The notes below the pieces were generated by a model. It did no database searches, had not been told where the DNA came from, and was given only the letters and a program-made list of their open reading frames with translations. Made by a program: the position numbers and the translations under genes. 64,000 nucleotides of DNA from Methylophaga thalassica. Its GTDB lineage: Bacteria > Pseudomonadota > Gammaproteobacteria > Nitrosococcales > Methylophagaceae. The stretch spans positions 310,001 through 374,000 of the forward strand of contig NZ_BSND01000013.1 of assembly GCF_030159795.1 (NCBI RefSeq), written 5' to 3'. Shown here one piece after another: positions 18,715-26,334 of the stretch (position 1 is its first letter; each line of letters starts with the position of its first letter).

Positions 18715-18780
18715 TGTTCGTTTTCAGCAGTTTGTTGTTTCACTGTTCGTTTTCAGCAGTTTGTTGTTTCACTGTTCGTT
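18694..18780 (-). repeat. Perfect 3 x 29-bp tandem repeat at the mtdA-like/mptG junction
   Basis: Copies at 18694-18722, 18723-18751 and 18752-18780 are identical. On the minus strand each contains CAGTGA, in which a TGA stop overlaps a GTG start. The unit is not a multiple of three, so the repeat creates a chain: the dehydrogenase stop overlaps a GTG that opens a 10-codon frame (MKQQTAENEQ). Its stop overlaps the GTG of an identical 10-codon frame, and the stop of that frame overlaps the GTG of mptG. Confidence 0.97.
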
Positions 18781-19635
18781 ATCAATCTTGCAGGCAATGT
18801 CGTAAATCGTGGTTTCATCCAAAAAGGCATCATTACTTTCAAAAAGTGAAGCGATAGCGCCACGGTGGACTTTCATTTTGAAGTTACCAATGGCAATTGC
18901 GCCGTAGTAACGCATGCCATTTTTCTCTGTGCCATTATCCATAACTTCCATACCTGCCACACCGAGGGGAGGTACAGCGTTAACATCAGCAACAACTTCA
19001 ATAGAGGTATTGTTTTCCAGTGCCATTTCCGGCACAACACAGACACCCGCCGGGCCGGCAGCAATCACAACATGAGCATCAGATAAGACACGTTTAACCG
19101 CTTCATCACTGCGTGTTTCACCTGGAAGAACCTCAACACCGTAATGTTCTTTCATTTCTTTGACGGTCGCTTTACTTCTTTCCATGCTGCGGCACGTTAA
19201 AGTCACTTTTTTTGCACCTTCTCTCAGCATATAAAGTGCAGTACGTTGGCCAACAGGGCCTGAACCTAAAATAACAACGTTTTTATCTTTCACATCGTAA
19301 TCTGTTAGCACTTTTCGGGCGATAGCCGCGGCAGTGGTATTTGAGCCGTTAGGATCAAGCATAACCGATACGCTGACTGGACCAAAAAACGCTTTTTTAA
19401 CTGCTTTACCAACCAGATCGCTGGCAGGGACATTTGAGCCACCGATGAAAATCGCGCTATTTTTTAAGTTTTTACCGCCACGAGTAAAAATCATGCCGTG
19501 GACATGTGGTGTGACATTGTCACGTGTCGCGCCGCCATGAGCAATAATGTTATCGACTCCAGCATCATAAGCCACTGCTTGGTCGAAGGTGCTGGCAACT
19601 GGATCGGTATCCAAGTGCAATAACAATTTTTTCAT
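18769..19635 (-). CDS. mtdA: MtdA-family methylene-H4MPT/H4F dehydrogenase
   Basis: 288 aa, the same length as MtdA of Methylobacterium. Shared features are the opening LLLHLDTD, FTRGGKNLKNSAIFIGG, KKAFFGP, VMLDPNGSNTTAAAIA and the dinucleotide loop ILGSGPVGQRTAL, then VADVNAVPPLGVAGM. The family oxidises methylene-H4MPT and, in MtdA, methylene-H4F with NADP. The related MtdC class cannot be excluded from sequence alone, so the symbol is a family-level call. It is the first gene of the block; GGGAGA lies upstream of the ATG. Its stop codon falls in the first of three 29-bp repeats. A divergent small secreted-protein gene shares the 237-bp upstream region. Confidence 0.85.
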   Translation of the reverse strand: MKKLLLHLDTDPVASTFDQAVAYDAGVDNIIAHGGATRDNVTPHVHGMIFTRGGKNLKNSAIFIGGSNVPASDLVGKAVKKAFFGPVSVSVMLDPNGSNTTAAAIARKVLTDYDVKDKNVVILGSGPVGQRTALYMLREGAKKVTLTCRSMERSKATVKEMKEHYGVEVLPGETRSDEAVKRVLSDAHVVIAAGPAGVCVVPEMALENNTSIEVVADVNAVPPLGVAGMEVMDNGTEKNGMRYYGAIAIGNFKMKVHRGAIASLFESNDAFLDETTIYDIACKIDNEQ

Positions 19636-19872
19636 TTGGCTATCTCCCGCCTGTATTAATAGTGTCTGAATGAATAAGAAATTCTACCTGATGTTGCTCT
19701 TGTGTGAAAATAAAGCGTTTTTCGTCTATCTGCGATGGCGGAAGATGGTGAAGAATTCATGTAATATGTCTACCTAATTCTGTATCAAAATCAGGATAAG
19801 TGGAACTTAATACTATAAGGCTGAGTCACAACTCATCCAAACTGATGAATAATAATTTATAGGAGAGAATGA

Positions 19873-20229
19873 ATGAAGATTGCTGGAGCTGCTACGTTGT
19901 TTGCTACAGGTTTGGCGTTACTGCCAACAATGGCAATGTCCAATGATTTTTCTACGGTAACCCGTGTACATTTTGTGATGGATTGTATGGAAGCTAATCC
20001 TAAAATGAATGTTTATGAAGGTGTTCATAAATGTTCTTGTGTGGCGGATAAAATGGCAGAAGCCTTTTCCGAAAAAGAGTTTGAAGATATTAGTGCTGGC
20101 TTTATGTACAAGAACCTACCTGCTGATAAAGGGGCGGAGTTCAGAGACGACAAAGGCCTTAAGAAAGGTTTAAAACTTTTCGAACAAGTGAATGAAACAG
20201 CTTATAAAGAGTGTCGTATTCACAATTAA
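19873..20229 (+). CDS. Small exported protein with four cysteines, unknown function
   Basis: I do not recognise this family. 118 aa with a clear signal peptide (about 1-23, ending AMS-ND). The mature part is alpha-helical and charged, with Cys38, Cys54, Cys56 and Cys114; the CSC pair has no CxxCH haem motif. Four cysteines in a periplasmic protein suggest two disulfides. The ribosome site AGGAGAG lies just before the ATG and a strong terminator follows, so it is a well-formed single-gene unit. It is divergent from the H4MPT block and near the SoxYZ-like and xox genes, which makes a methylotrophy-related role possible but unproven. Confidence 0.75.
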   Translation: MKIAGAATLFATGLALLPTMAMSNDFSTVTRVHFVMDCMEANPKMNVYEGVHKCSCVADKMAEAFSEKEFEDISAGFMYKNLPADKGAEFRDDKGLKKGLKLFEQVNETAYKECRIHN

Positions 20230-20242
20230 TAAATGTTCAAAT

Positions 20243-20270
20243 AAAAAAGGCCGCTTAAGCGGCCTTTTTT
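20243..20270 (+). terminator. Bidirectional Rho-independent terminator
   Basis: Perfect palindrome with an AAAAAAGGCCGC arm, a TTAA centre and a GCGGCCTTTTTT arm. It separates the small Cys protein (plus) from the SoxYZ-like gene (minus). Confidence 0.93.
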
Positions 20271-20283
20271 ATTTGTGGTTCGG

Positions 20284-21081
20284 TTAAATGTCTTTTTCTA
20301 TTTCAAACTCTTCTGATTGAGTATCACGTACTTTCGCTTCTAATTTTCCATGTTCTTCAGGTGTGAATGTGAATCGAAGACTTGGATCTTCACTGATAGA
20401 TATTCCAGCATCAACACTTATTAAGGGTTGACCGTTATAGCTGATATCAATTTTATCCACATAATGTGCCGGTATGTATTTACGTGCCTTTTGATCAAAT
20501 TGTAGTCCGTTGTAGTTGGGATGACTGATGATCATCTGCGCCTGAACCGGTTCACCGATGGTTGGTTGACGCATTCTTAGCTTCATTTTGCCTAAACGTG
20601 CTAATGCGGCGGCGGCATCTTTGCCAGCAGGAGCACTACAGCCACCAGAGGCTTTCACAAAGCGCGACACCATATATAAACTGCCGTCGTTCATTTCGGC
20701 GACAGCGCGAACATAGGTATATTGATCAACCCGCATTCGAGTTGATAAATCCACGCTACCTAAGTTCGAGGAAAGGTGGAACTTTGCCGAGTAAGGCATC
20801 GGGTTGTTATCAATAAATACGTATATGTTTTCTATGTAATTATCTTTTGTTTGTGGTTTTAATGATTTTATCGTGATTGGAACAATGGCTGCGTCTTCAG
20901 CACGTTTTGGTGCTTCCAAAACTAATACATCATTTGCATCATCTTGTATTGTTTTGTCACCAAAGTAAGTTTGTTTAAGCGCAGGCCATACGGGTTCTTC
21001 CGGCGTCGCTGCCATGATCGAGTAACTACCCATGAGTAAGGCCAAACCCACTAGTGTTATTGTTGATAATCGATTAAACAT
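20284..21081 (-). CDS. Quinoprotein dehydrogenase-associated SoxYZ-like carrier
   Basis: 265-aa exported protein (signal peptide about 1-24, cleaved near IMA-ATP). The N-terminal half (about 45-150) resembles SoxY and ends in a GGC swinging-arm motif (Cys148 in ASGGCSAPAG). The C-terminal half (about 165-260, from KLRMRQPTIGEPVQAQMIISHP) resembles SoxZ. Fused carriers of this type are known from gene neighbourhoods of PQQ dehydrogenases. The natural substrate is not known; in Sox systems the Cys carries sulfur intermediates. It is transcribed alone, away from gltX, within 2 kb of xoxF. Confidence 0.88.
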   Translation of the reverse strand: MFNRLSTITLVGLALLMGSYSIMAATPEEPVWPALKQTYFGDKTIQDDANDVLVLEAPKRAEDAAIVPITIKSLKPQTKDNYIENIYVFIDNNPMPYSAKFHLSSNLGSVDLSTRMRVDQYTYVRAVAEMNDGSLYMVSRFVKASGGCSAPAGKDAAAALARLGKMKLRMRQPTIGEPVQAQMIISHPNYNGLQFDQKARKYIPAHYVDKIDISYNGQPLISVDAGISISEDPSLRFTFTPEEHGKLEAKVRDTQSEEFEIEKDI

Positions 21082-21290
21082 TTTTCTCTCCCAATAAGTC
21101 GTTATTGTTATTGTAAGATTTTTGAGAAGTTATGTATGGGAAAAGTTCCTTGTTCTGCTTGTGTCGGCTGATATCACGAAATTACTTGGTTAAAACTAGA
21201 TATCTTCGTTTCCATAAAAGCATTAGGGCGCAGTGGTTCTGTAAATATTCGTCCATTGATCAGAATCGCGATATATGGGCTTTCAACTGG

Positions 21291-21296
21291 TACAAT
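21291..21296 (+). promoter_or_regulatory. Possible -10 element for gltX
   Basis: TACAAT lies 40 nt upstream of the gltX ATG; the -35 region is weak. It falls inside the longer frame that starts at 21256, so it also supports the shorter gltX start. The rest of the 255-bp divergent gap (21082-21336) shows no gene. Confidence 0.35.
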
Positions 21297-21336
21297 ATCG
21301 GCCTTTATTGAATCAATCCAGTTGAGAGTTTCTAAC

Positions 21337-22740
21337 ATGACTATACGTACCCGTTTTGCACCAAGTCCAACAGGTTATCTACATGTTGGTGGGGCGAGAA
21401 CAGCCTTGTTTTCCTGGCTTTACGCCCGTAAACATGGTGGTCGATTTGTACTTCGCATTGAAGATACCGATCTTGAACGTTCGACGGATGAATCTGTACA
21501 AGCGATTCTCGATGGTATGTCCTGGTTGGGGCTCGATTATGATGAAGGGCCTTTTTATCAAACTCAACGTTTCGATCGTTATAAAGAAATCATTCAGCAG
21601 CTGATGGAACAAGGTGATGCTTATTATTGCTATTGTTCTAAAGATGAATTGGAAGATATGCGTGAAAAGCAACGCGCCAACAAAGAAAAGCCTCGCTATG
21701 ACGGGCGTTGCAGACATTTAACAGCACCTAAACCTGGCATTGACCCTGTTATTCGCTTCAAAAATCCAACATCCGGCAGTGTTGTGGTGAAAGATATGAT
21801 TAGAGGTGATGTCGAATTTAAAAATGCTGAGCTGGATGATTTGATTATTGCACGTCCTGATGGCACCCCCACGTATAACCTAACTGTCGTTGTCGACGAT
21901 ATGGATATGCAGATGACCCATGTAATACGTGGTGACGATCATCTCAATAATTCACCCAGACAAATTAATATCTTCAACGCTCTTGGTGCTGAACCACCGA
22001 AGTTTGCTCATGTGCCGATGATCTTGGGTGATGATGGTGCCAGATTGTCAAAACGCCACGGCGCGGTAGGTGTCATGAGTTATCGCGATCAAGGTTATCT
22101 ACCAGAAGCATTATTAAACTATTTAGTGAGACTGGGTTGGTCACATGGTGATCAGGAAGTGTTTTCGATACAAGAAATGATCGAGTTTTTTGATATTGAG
22201 GATGTTAACAGAGCAGCTTCTAGTTTTAATACTGAGAAGCTACTGTGGTTGAACCAGCAATATATCAAAAATAGTCCTGCATCCCATATTGCAAAACATT
22301 TGGCTTGGCATATGGAGCAACGGTCAGTCGACTTGTCTGCAGGGCCTACGCTTGAGCAAATTGCTGAGCTCTATCAGGAACGTGCAAAAACGCTTGTCGA
22401 AATGGCTGATAGCAGTATTTTCTTCTATGAAAAAGTCAGCAGCTATGATGAGAAGGCAGCAAAGAAAAACCTGAACCAGACGAGCTTACCTTTGTTGCAA
22501 GATATGAAAACACGCTTATCACAAATTACAGATTGGCTTGCAGAACCCATCCATACAGAAATAAAAGTCTGTGCCGAAAAGCATGAAGTAGGTATGGGGA
22601 AAGTTGCCCAGCCAATCAGGGTGGCTATCACAGGAAATACAGTGTCACCTTCATTGGATGTGACACTCCAATTACTGGGTCGTGAGCGCACATTGGAAGC
22701 AATCGAACTAGCTATTGACTGGATTCTTAATCAGGACTAA
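21337..22740 (+). CDS. gltX: Glutamyl-tRNA synthetase
   Basis: Class I aminoacyl-tRNA synthetase charging tRNA-Glu. 467 aa from the ATG at 21337, which gives the canonical N-terminus [20 protein letters not shown]. The HIGH-like motif is PTGYLHVGG and the KMSKS-like motif is RLSKRHG. The zinc-type cluster CYC...C is near residue 100 ([13 protein letters not shown]). Length matches E. coli GltX (471). An upstream extension to 21256 is unlikely because it covers the probable promoter. The stop codon lies within an 11-bp tandem duplication. Confidence 0.97.
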   Translation: MTIRTRFAPSPTGYLHVGGARTALFSWLYARKHGGRFVLRIEDTDLERSTDESVQAILDGMSWLGLDYDEGPFYQTQRFDRYKEIIQQLMEQGDAYYCYCSKDELEDMREKQRANKEKPRYDGRCRHLTAPKPGIDPVIRFKNPTSGSVVVKDMIRGDVEFKNAELDDLIIARPDGTPTYNLTVVVDDMDMQMTHVIRGDDHLNNSPRQINIFNALGAEPPKFAHVPMILGDDGARLSKRHGAVGVMSYRDQGYLPEALLNYLVRLGWSHGDQEVFSIQEMIEFFDIEDVNRAASSFNTEKLLWLNQQYIKNSPASHIAKHLAWHMEQRSVDLSAGPTLEQIAELYQERAKTLVEMADSSIFFYEKVSSYDEKAAKKNLNQTSLPLLQDMKTRLSQITDWLAEPIHTEIKVCAEKHEVGMGKVAQPIRVAITGNTVSPSLDVTLQLLGRERTLEAIELAIDWILNQD

Positions 22741-22753
22741 AACAGGACTAAAA
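22732..22753 (+). repeat. 11-bp perfect tandem duplication at the gltX stop
   Basis: CAGGACTAAAA occurs twice in tandem. The first copy holds the last two sense codons and the TAA of gltX; the second lies immediately downstream. Confidence 0.85.
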
Positions 22754-22795
22754 ACCTGTACCAAGTAAAAAAGATATAAATTTCATCCACTTATG

Positions 22796-22819
22796 CTTTC
22801 GGGAAAAAATTCCCGAAAG
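22796..22819. repeat. 10-bp perfect inverted repeat between gltX and xoxF
   Basis: CTTTCGGGAA and its reverse complement are separated by AAAA. The hairpin is stable, but no T run follows on either strand, so a classical terminator is not supported. It lies 144 bp before the xoxF ATG and could be a processing site, attenuator or operator. Confidence 0.6.
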
Positions 22820-22901
22820 TTATAAGTAAAATATCATAAAAAAGATGGGAAATATGCTTGACTAACGTTTTCTTCAAGATTATTGTTGCCCTACGCATGA
22901 G

Positions 22902-22936
22902 GTTCAACACTGAACAATTTTCGTGTCGTATATAAC
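22902..22936 (+). promoter_or_regulatory. Candidate xoxF promoter with overlapping inverted repeat
   Basis: TATAAC at 22931-22936 is a plausible -10 27 bp before the xoxF start codon. The inverted repeat GTTCA-4-TGAAC at 22902-22915 overlaps the expected -35 position, as an operator might. GAGG precedes the ATG. I found no sigma54 -24/-12 pair here. Confidence 0.35.
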
Positions 22937-22962
22937 TAGAAAGCAATAAAGAGGAAAACTTT

Positions 22963-24741
22963 ATGAAGCTGAAAACTTTATCAATCGCAATGATGACATT
23001 AGCTGTTCCAGGTCTGGCAGTAGCTGATGAATTATTGGAAATGCAAAAAGATGAAAACAACTGGGTTATGCCAGCAGGTAACTATGCGAATACACGTTAC
23101 TCTGAATTAACACAAATCAACAAAGACAATGTCAAAGATTTAAACATGGCATGGTCTTTCTCAACCGGTGTTTTACGTGGTCACGAAGGTAACGCTTTGG
23201 TTATCGACGGTACTATGTACGTTCACACACCATTTCCAAACATCGTTTATGCGTTGGACTTAAACAACGACGGTGCGATCAAATGGAAATATGAACCCAA
23301 ACAAAACTACGATGAAACAGTACCTGTTATGTGCTGTGACACGGTTAACCGTGGTTTAAGCTATGGCGATGGAAAAATCTTCCTGAACCAAGCGGATACA
23401 ACATTAGTTGCTCTGAATGCCGCTGATGGTAGCGTAGTTTGGTCTGACAAACGTGATGATCCAAAACGTGGTGCGACTAGCACTGCAGCAGCTCACGTAT
23501 TCAAAGATAAAGTCATCGTCGGTATTTCAGGTGGTGAGTTTGGTGTACGTGGTTACGTTCAAGCCTATGACTTAGATGGTAACGTTAAATACAAAGCGTA
23601 CAGCACGGGTCCTGATGAAGAAATGTTAGTTGATCCAAGCAAAACCATGTCTATGCTGAAACCAGTTGGCAAAGATTCATCTTTGAAAACTTGGCAAGGT
23701 GACCAATGGAAAATTGGTGGTGGTACAACATGGGGTTGGTATTCATACGATCCTGATCTGAACATGTTCTACTACGGTAACGGTAACCCATCAACTTGGA
23801 ACCCGGTTCAACGTCCTGGTGACAACAAATGGTCAATGTCTCTATGGGGTCGTGACTTAGACACCGGTATGGCGAAATGGGTTTACCAAATGACACCATA
23901 CGATGAGTGGGATTATGATGGTGTTAACGAAGTTGTACTTGTTGATCAAAAACTGCAAGGCAAAATGCGTAAAACTGCTGTCCACTTTGACCGTAACGGT
24001 TTTGGTTACACCATGGACCGCGTCACGGGTGAACTGTTAGTGGCTGAAAAATATGATCCAGCGGTTAACTGGTCAAACGGTGTGAACCTGAAAACTGGTT
24101 TACATGATCGTGTAGCGAAATACTCTACTGCACGTAACGGTGAAGACGTTAACACAACAGGTATTTGTCCTGCGGCCTTAGGTTCTAAAGACCAACAGCC
24201 TTCAGCGTACTCACCACGTACTGGTTTACACTATGTCCCAACAAACCACGTTTGTATGGACTATGAACCATTTGAAGTGGAATACGTCGCAGGTCAACCA
24301 TACGTTGGTGCAACATTAAGCATGTTCCCAGCGCCAGGTGGTACACACTTAGGTAACTTCATCGCTTGGGATTCACGTGAAGGTAAGATCGTATGGTCAA
24401 ACCCAGAACGTTTCTCAGTCTGGTCTGGTGCCTTAGCAACCGCTTCTGACGTCGTCTTCTACGGTACATTGGAAGGCTACTTGAAAGCCGTTGATGCACA
24501 AACAGGTCGTGAGCTGTGGAGATTCAAAACAGCGTCAGGCGTTATCGGTAACGTCAACACCTACAAACATGACGGTAAACAGTATATTTCTGTACTGTCA
24601 GGTGTCGGTGGTTGGGCTGGTATCGGTATGGCGATCCCAAGCTTAGAAAATGACACAGATGGTCTTGGCGCAGTCGGTGCATATAAATCACTGTCTAGCT
24701 GGACTAACCTGGGTGGTATTCTGAGTGTATTCAGCCTGTAA
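22963..24741 (+). CDS. xoxF: Lanthanide-dependent PQQ methanol dehydrogenase XoxF
   Basis: Periplasmic quinoprotein oxidising methanol to formaldehyde and possibly formate. 592 aa: signal peptide (about 1-21, ending AVA-DE) and an eight-bladed propeller with repeated W-motifs. The vicinal disulfide is Cys124-Cys125 (MCCDTVNRG). The active site reads DEWDYDG at 314-320: Asp317 is the catalytic base, and Asp319, two residues on, is the extra lanthanide ligand of XoxF enzymes; MxaF has Ala there. No mxaI small subunit is nearby, as expected for XoxF. xoxJ follows after a strong terminator. No xoxG cytochrome is adjacent. The codon choice looks selected for high expression (few rare codons). Confidence 0.95.
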   Translation: MKLKTLSIAMMTLAVPGLAVADELLEMQKDENNWVMPAGNYANTRYSELTQINKDNVKDLNMAWSFSTGVLRGHEGNALVIDGTMYVHTPFPNIVYALDLNNDGAIKWKYEPKQNYDETVPVMCCDTVNRGLSYGDGKIFLNQADTTLVALNAADGSVVWSDKRDDPKRGATSTAAAHVFKDKVIVGISGGEFGVRGYVQAYDLDGNVKYKAYSTGPDEEMLVDPSKTMSMLKPVGKDSSLKTWQGDQWKIGGGTTWGWYSYDPDLNMFYYGNGNPSTWNPVQRPGDNKWSMSLWGRDLDTGMAKWVYQMTPYDEWDYDGVNEVVLVDQKLQGKMRKTAVHFDRNGFGYTMDRVTGELLVAEKYDPAVNWSNGVNLKTGLHDRVAKYSTARNGEDVNTTGICPAALGSKDQQPSAYSPRTGLHYVPTNHVCMDYEPFEVEYVAGQPYVGATLSMFPAPGGTHLGNFIAWDSREGKIVWSNPERFSVWSGALATASDVVFYGTLEGYLKAVDAQTGRELWRFKTASGVIGNVNTYKHDGKQYISVLSGVGGWAGIGMAIPSLENDTDGLGAVGAYKSLSSWTNLGGILSVFSL

Positions 24742-24785
24742 GACCCAGATGATATAGATTACTCTGTAATCTTAATCTGAATAAA

Positions 24786-24821
24786 AGGCCCGGCATCTTT
24801 TGATGTCGGGTCTTTTTTTTG
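24786..24821 (+). terminator. Rho-independent terminator after xoxF
   Basis: Hairpin GGCCCGGCATC / GATGTCGGGTC with a TTTT loop and a run of eight T. It lies between xoxF and xoxJ, so XoxJ is probably made at a lower level by read-through or from its own promoter. Confidence 0.88.
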
Positions 24822-24880
24822 AAACAAATATGTTAGCTTTATGGTCGAAAGTTTTTCATAATCAAAAAAAGGAAGAGAGA

Positions 24881-25762
24881 ATGACCAAAATACAGCGTTG
24901 GACACTAGTTATTATGGGAGTCCTTCTGGGTACAACCACAGCATTTGCTGCTGGTGATTTAAAACCCCTCCCTGGACAAAAAGCCGTGCGCGTTTGTGCT
25001 GACGGTTACAACCTGCCTTATTCAAATAAAGAAGGTGAAGGCTTTGATAATAAGATCGCAGAGTTATTAGGCAAAGAATTGGGGTTACCCGTTGAATATT
25101 ATTATTTCCCGCAACGTATCGGCTTTTCACGCAACACAATTAAAAAAGTAGATCCTGAGACAGGATTGTTTTATTGCGATGTCGCAATGAGTATTCCTGA
25201 ACATACAGATTTCTTAAAACCGACTAAACCCTACTGGAGTTCAATTGAAGCAATGGTCTACCGCAAAGGAGAAGGCTATGAGCTTCATCAGATGAAAGAT
25301 ATTGTGACAGCAAAAAAAGATGGTAAACCATTACGTATCGGTATCTTTGATCGTGGTGTAACAACAAAAGCGCTATTAGACCTCGGTTTAGCTGATCAAA
25401 TTCAATATTTCCAAATGATGCCTGGTGATGCTCGAGTGAATGCTGGACGTATTATTAGTGATGAGCTCGCCAAAGGTAATATCGATGTTGCGTTATTGTG
25501 GGGGCCCATTGCTGGTTACTATGCTAATGAGTCAGATGTGCCAATGGTTGTTCAGCCTCTAAATGAGCTGGGTGAGGCCTATGTGTTCAGCTTTAGTATG
25601 GGAACGCGTTATCAAGACAAAAAATGGAATGCGCTATTAAACCAATTCCTGACAGAAAATAAAGATGAGATTGATGCCATCATGGCGCAATATTATTTGC
25701 CGTCATTGGATAACGTTAATCCTTATCCTAAAAAGCGGGTTCGCAAGGATGATGACGATTAA
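24881..25762 (+). CDS. xoxJ: XoxJ, periplasmic solute-binding-like partner of XoxF
   Basis: 293 aa with a signal peptide (about 1-24, cleaved near AFA-AG). The fold is that of a family 3 periplasmic solute-binding protein: VRVCADGYNLPYSNKEGEGFDNKIAELLGKE is split by the usual lobes, then LRIGIFDRGVTTKALLD and a C-terminal helix. Proteins of this type are annotated as quinoprotein dehydrogenase-associated binding proteins; XoxJ is thought to help activate XoxF. The start at 24881 has GGAAGAGAG directly upstream; an extension to 24800 would run through the terminator T run. The C-terminus ends in a charged KKRVRKDDDD tail. Confidence 0.9.
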   Translation: MTKIQRWTLVIMGVLLGTTTAFAAGDLKPLPGQKAVRVCADGYNLPYSNKEGEGFDNKIAELLGKELGLPVEYYYFPQRIGFSRNTIKKVDPETGLFYCDVAMSIPEHTDFLKPTKPYWSSIEAMVYRKGEGYELHQMKDIVTAKKDGKPLRIGIFDRGVTTKALLDLGLADQIQYFQMMPGDARVNAGRIISDELAKGNIDVALLWGPIAGYYANESDVPMVVQPLNELGEAYVFSFSMGTRYQDKKWNALLNQFLTENKDEIDAIMAQYYLPSLDNVNPYPKKRVRKDDDD

Positions 25763-25778
25763 TATTTAGCTGAACATT

Positions 25779-25822
25779 TTATCGGGGTGACTATTCAATC
25801 GTTGCCCCGATAATTGTTTTTA
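25779..25822 (+). terminator. Probable Rho-independent terminator after xoxJ
   Basis: Nine-base-pair stem TTATCGGGG / CCCCGATAA with a 17-nt loop, followed by TTGTTTTT. It overlaps the last codons of the convergent lipoprotein gene. Confidence 0.7.
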
Positions 25823-26258
25823 AATTGTGATTAATTTTTTTTGCAAATACCTGTTGTTTAGTGTTTTGAGAAGTTTCATCCATTAATTCGGTACTGATAA
25901 TAACCTGACCAGAGTTGGACTGACGTACACTGATATTACAGGGCATTTCATTGATGAGCTGGGGATTGATTTCCATCATTTCTTTGGCATAAGTGATGTT
26001 ACAAAAATTAGTAATCGTCGCTAATGGAAAATCCGTATCACCACGATCTCGAATGGCTTGGCCAATGTGACTTCGATGAATGATGCGGTAATTTTGTTCT
26101 GAAATAGCAATATCTAAGTTTAATAAGGTATCTTCAAAAGAATACGGACTTTCTTTTTCATATAGTCTGTTTTCAGTCTGCTGCTGGCAGGCTGTAAAGA
26201 AGAGAAATGTAAGAATAATAAGAGTGTAGCTGACAATGCCTGAGGAAAATATTTTCAT
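25791..26258 (-). CDS. DUF302-like lipoprotein
   Basis: 155 aa. The lipoprotein signal ends in FFTAC (Cys24). The body matches the DUF302 pattern: YSFEDTLLNLDIAISEQNYRI, a hydrophobic strand followed by CNITYAKEMMEINPQL, then MPCNISVRQ, the usual Cys-Asn and Pro-Cys positions. Function unknown; DUF302 proteins are small alpha/beta sensors or binders, often near redox or periplasmic genes. It is convergent with xoxJ and its 3' end lies in the xoxJ terminator hairpin. It diverges from the secreted protein at 26335, with 76 bp between them. Confidence 0.72.
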   Translation of the reverse strand: MKIFSSGIVSYTLIILTFLFFTACQQQTENRLYEKESPYSFEDTLLNLDIAISEQNYRIIHRSHIGQAIRDRGDTDFPLATITNFCNITYAKEMMEINPQLINEMPCNISVRQSNSGQVIISTELMDETSQNTKQQVFAKKINHNLKTIIGATIE

Positions 26259-26334
26259 GTATTAAAGCTATATTTAATGAATGATTGTTTAGAATAACAC
26301 TATAAAATCAAAGTAAAAAAGAGAGAGGTTCAAA

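Noticed and set aside
18694-18780. CRISPR-like array
   Set aside because: The 29-bp copies are directly adjacent without spacers and contain coding junctions, so this is a tandem repeat, not a CRISPR.
22741-22962. Sigma54 promoter for xoxF
   Set aside because: No GG-N10-GC pair at proper spacing was found, despite the nearby sigma54-type activator.
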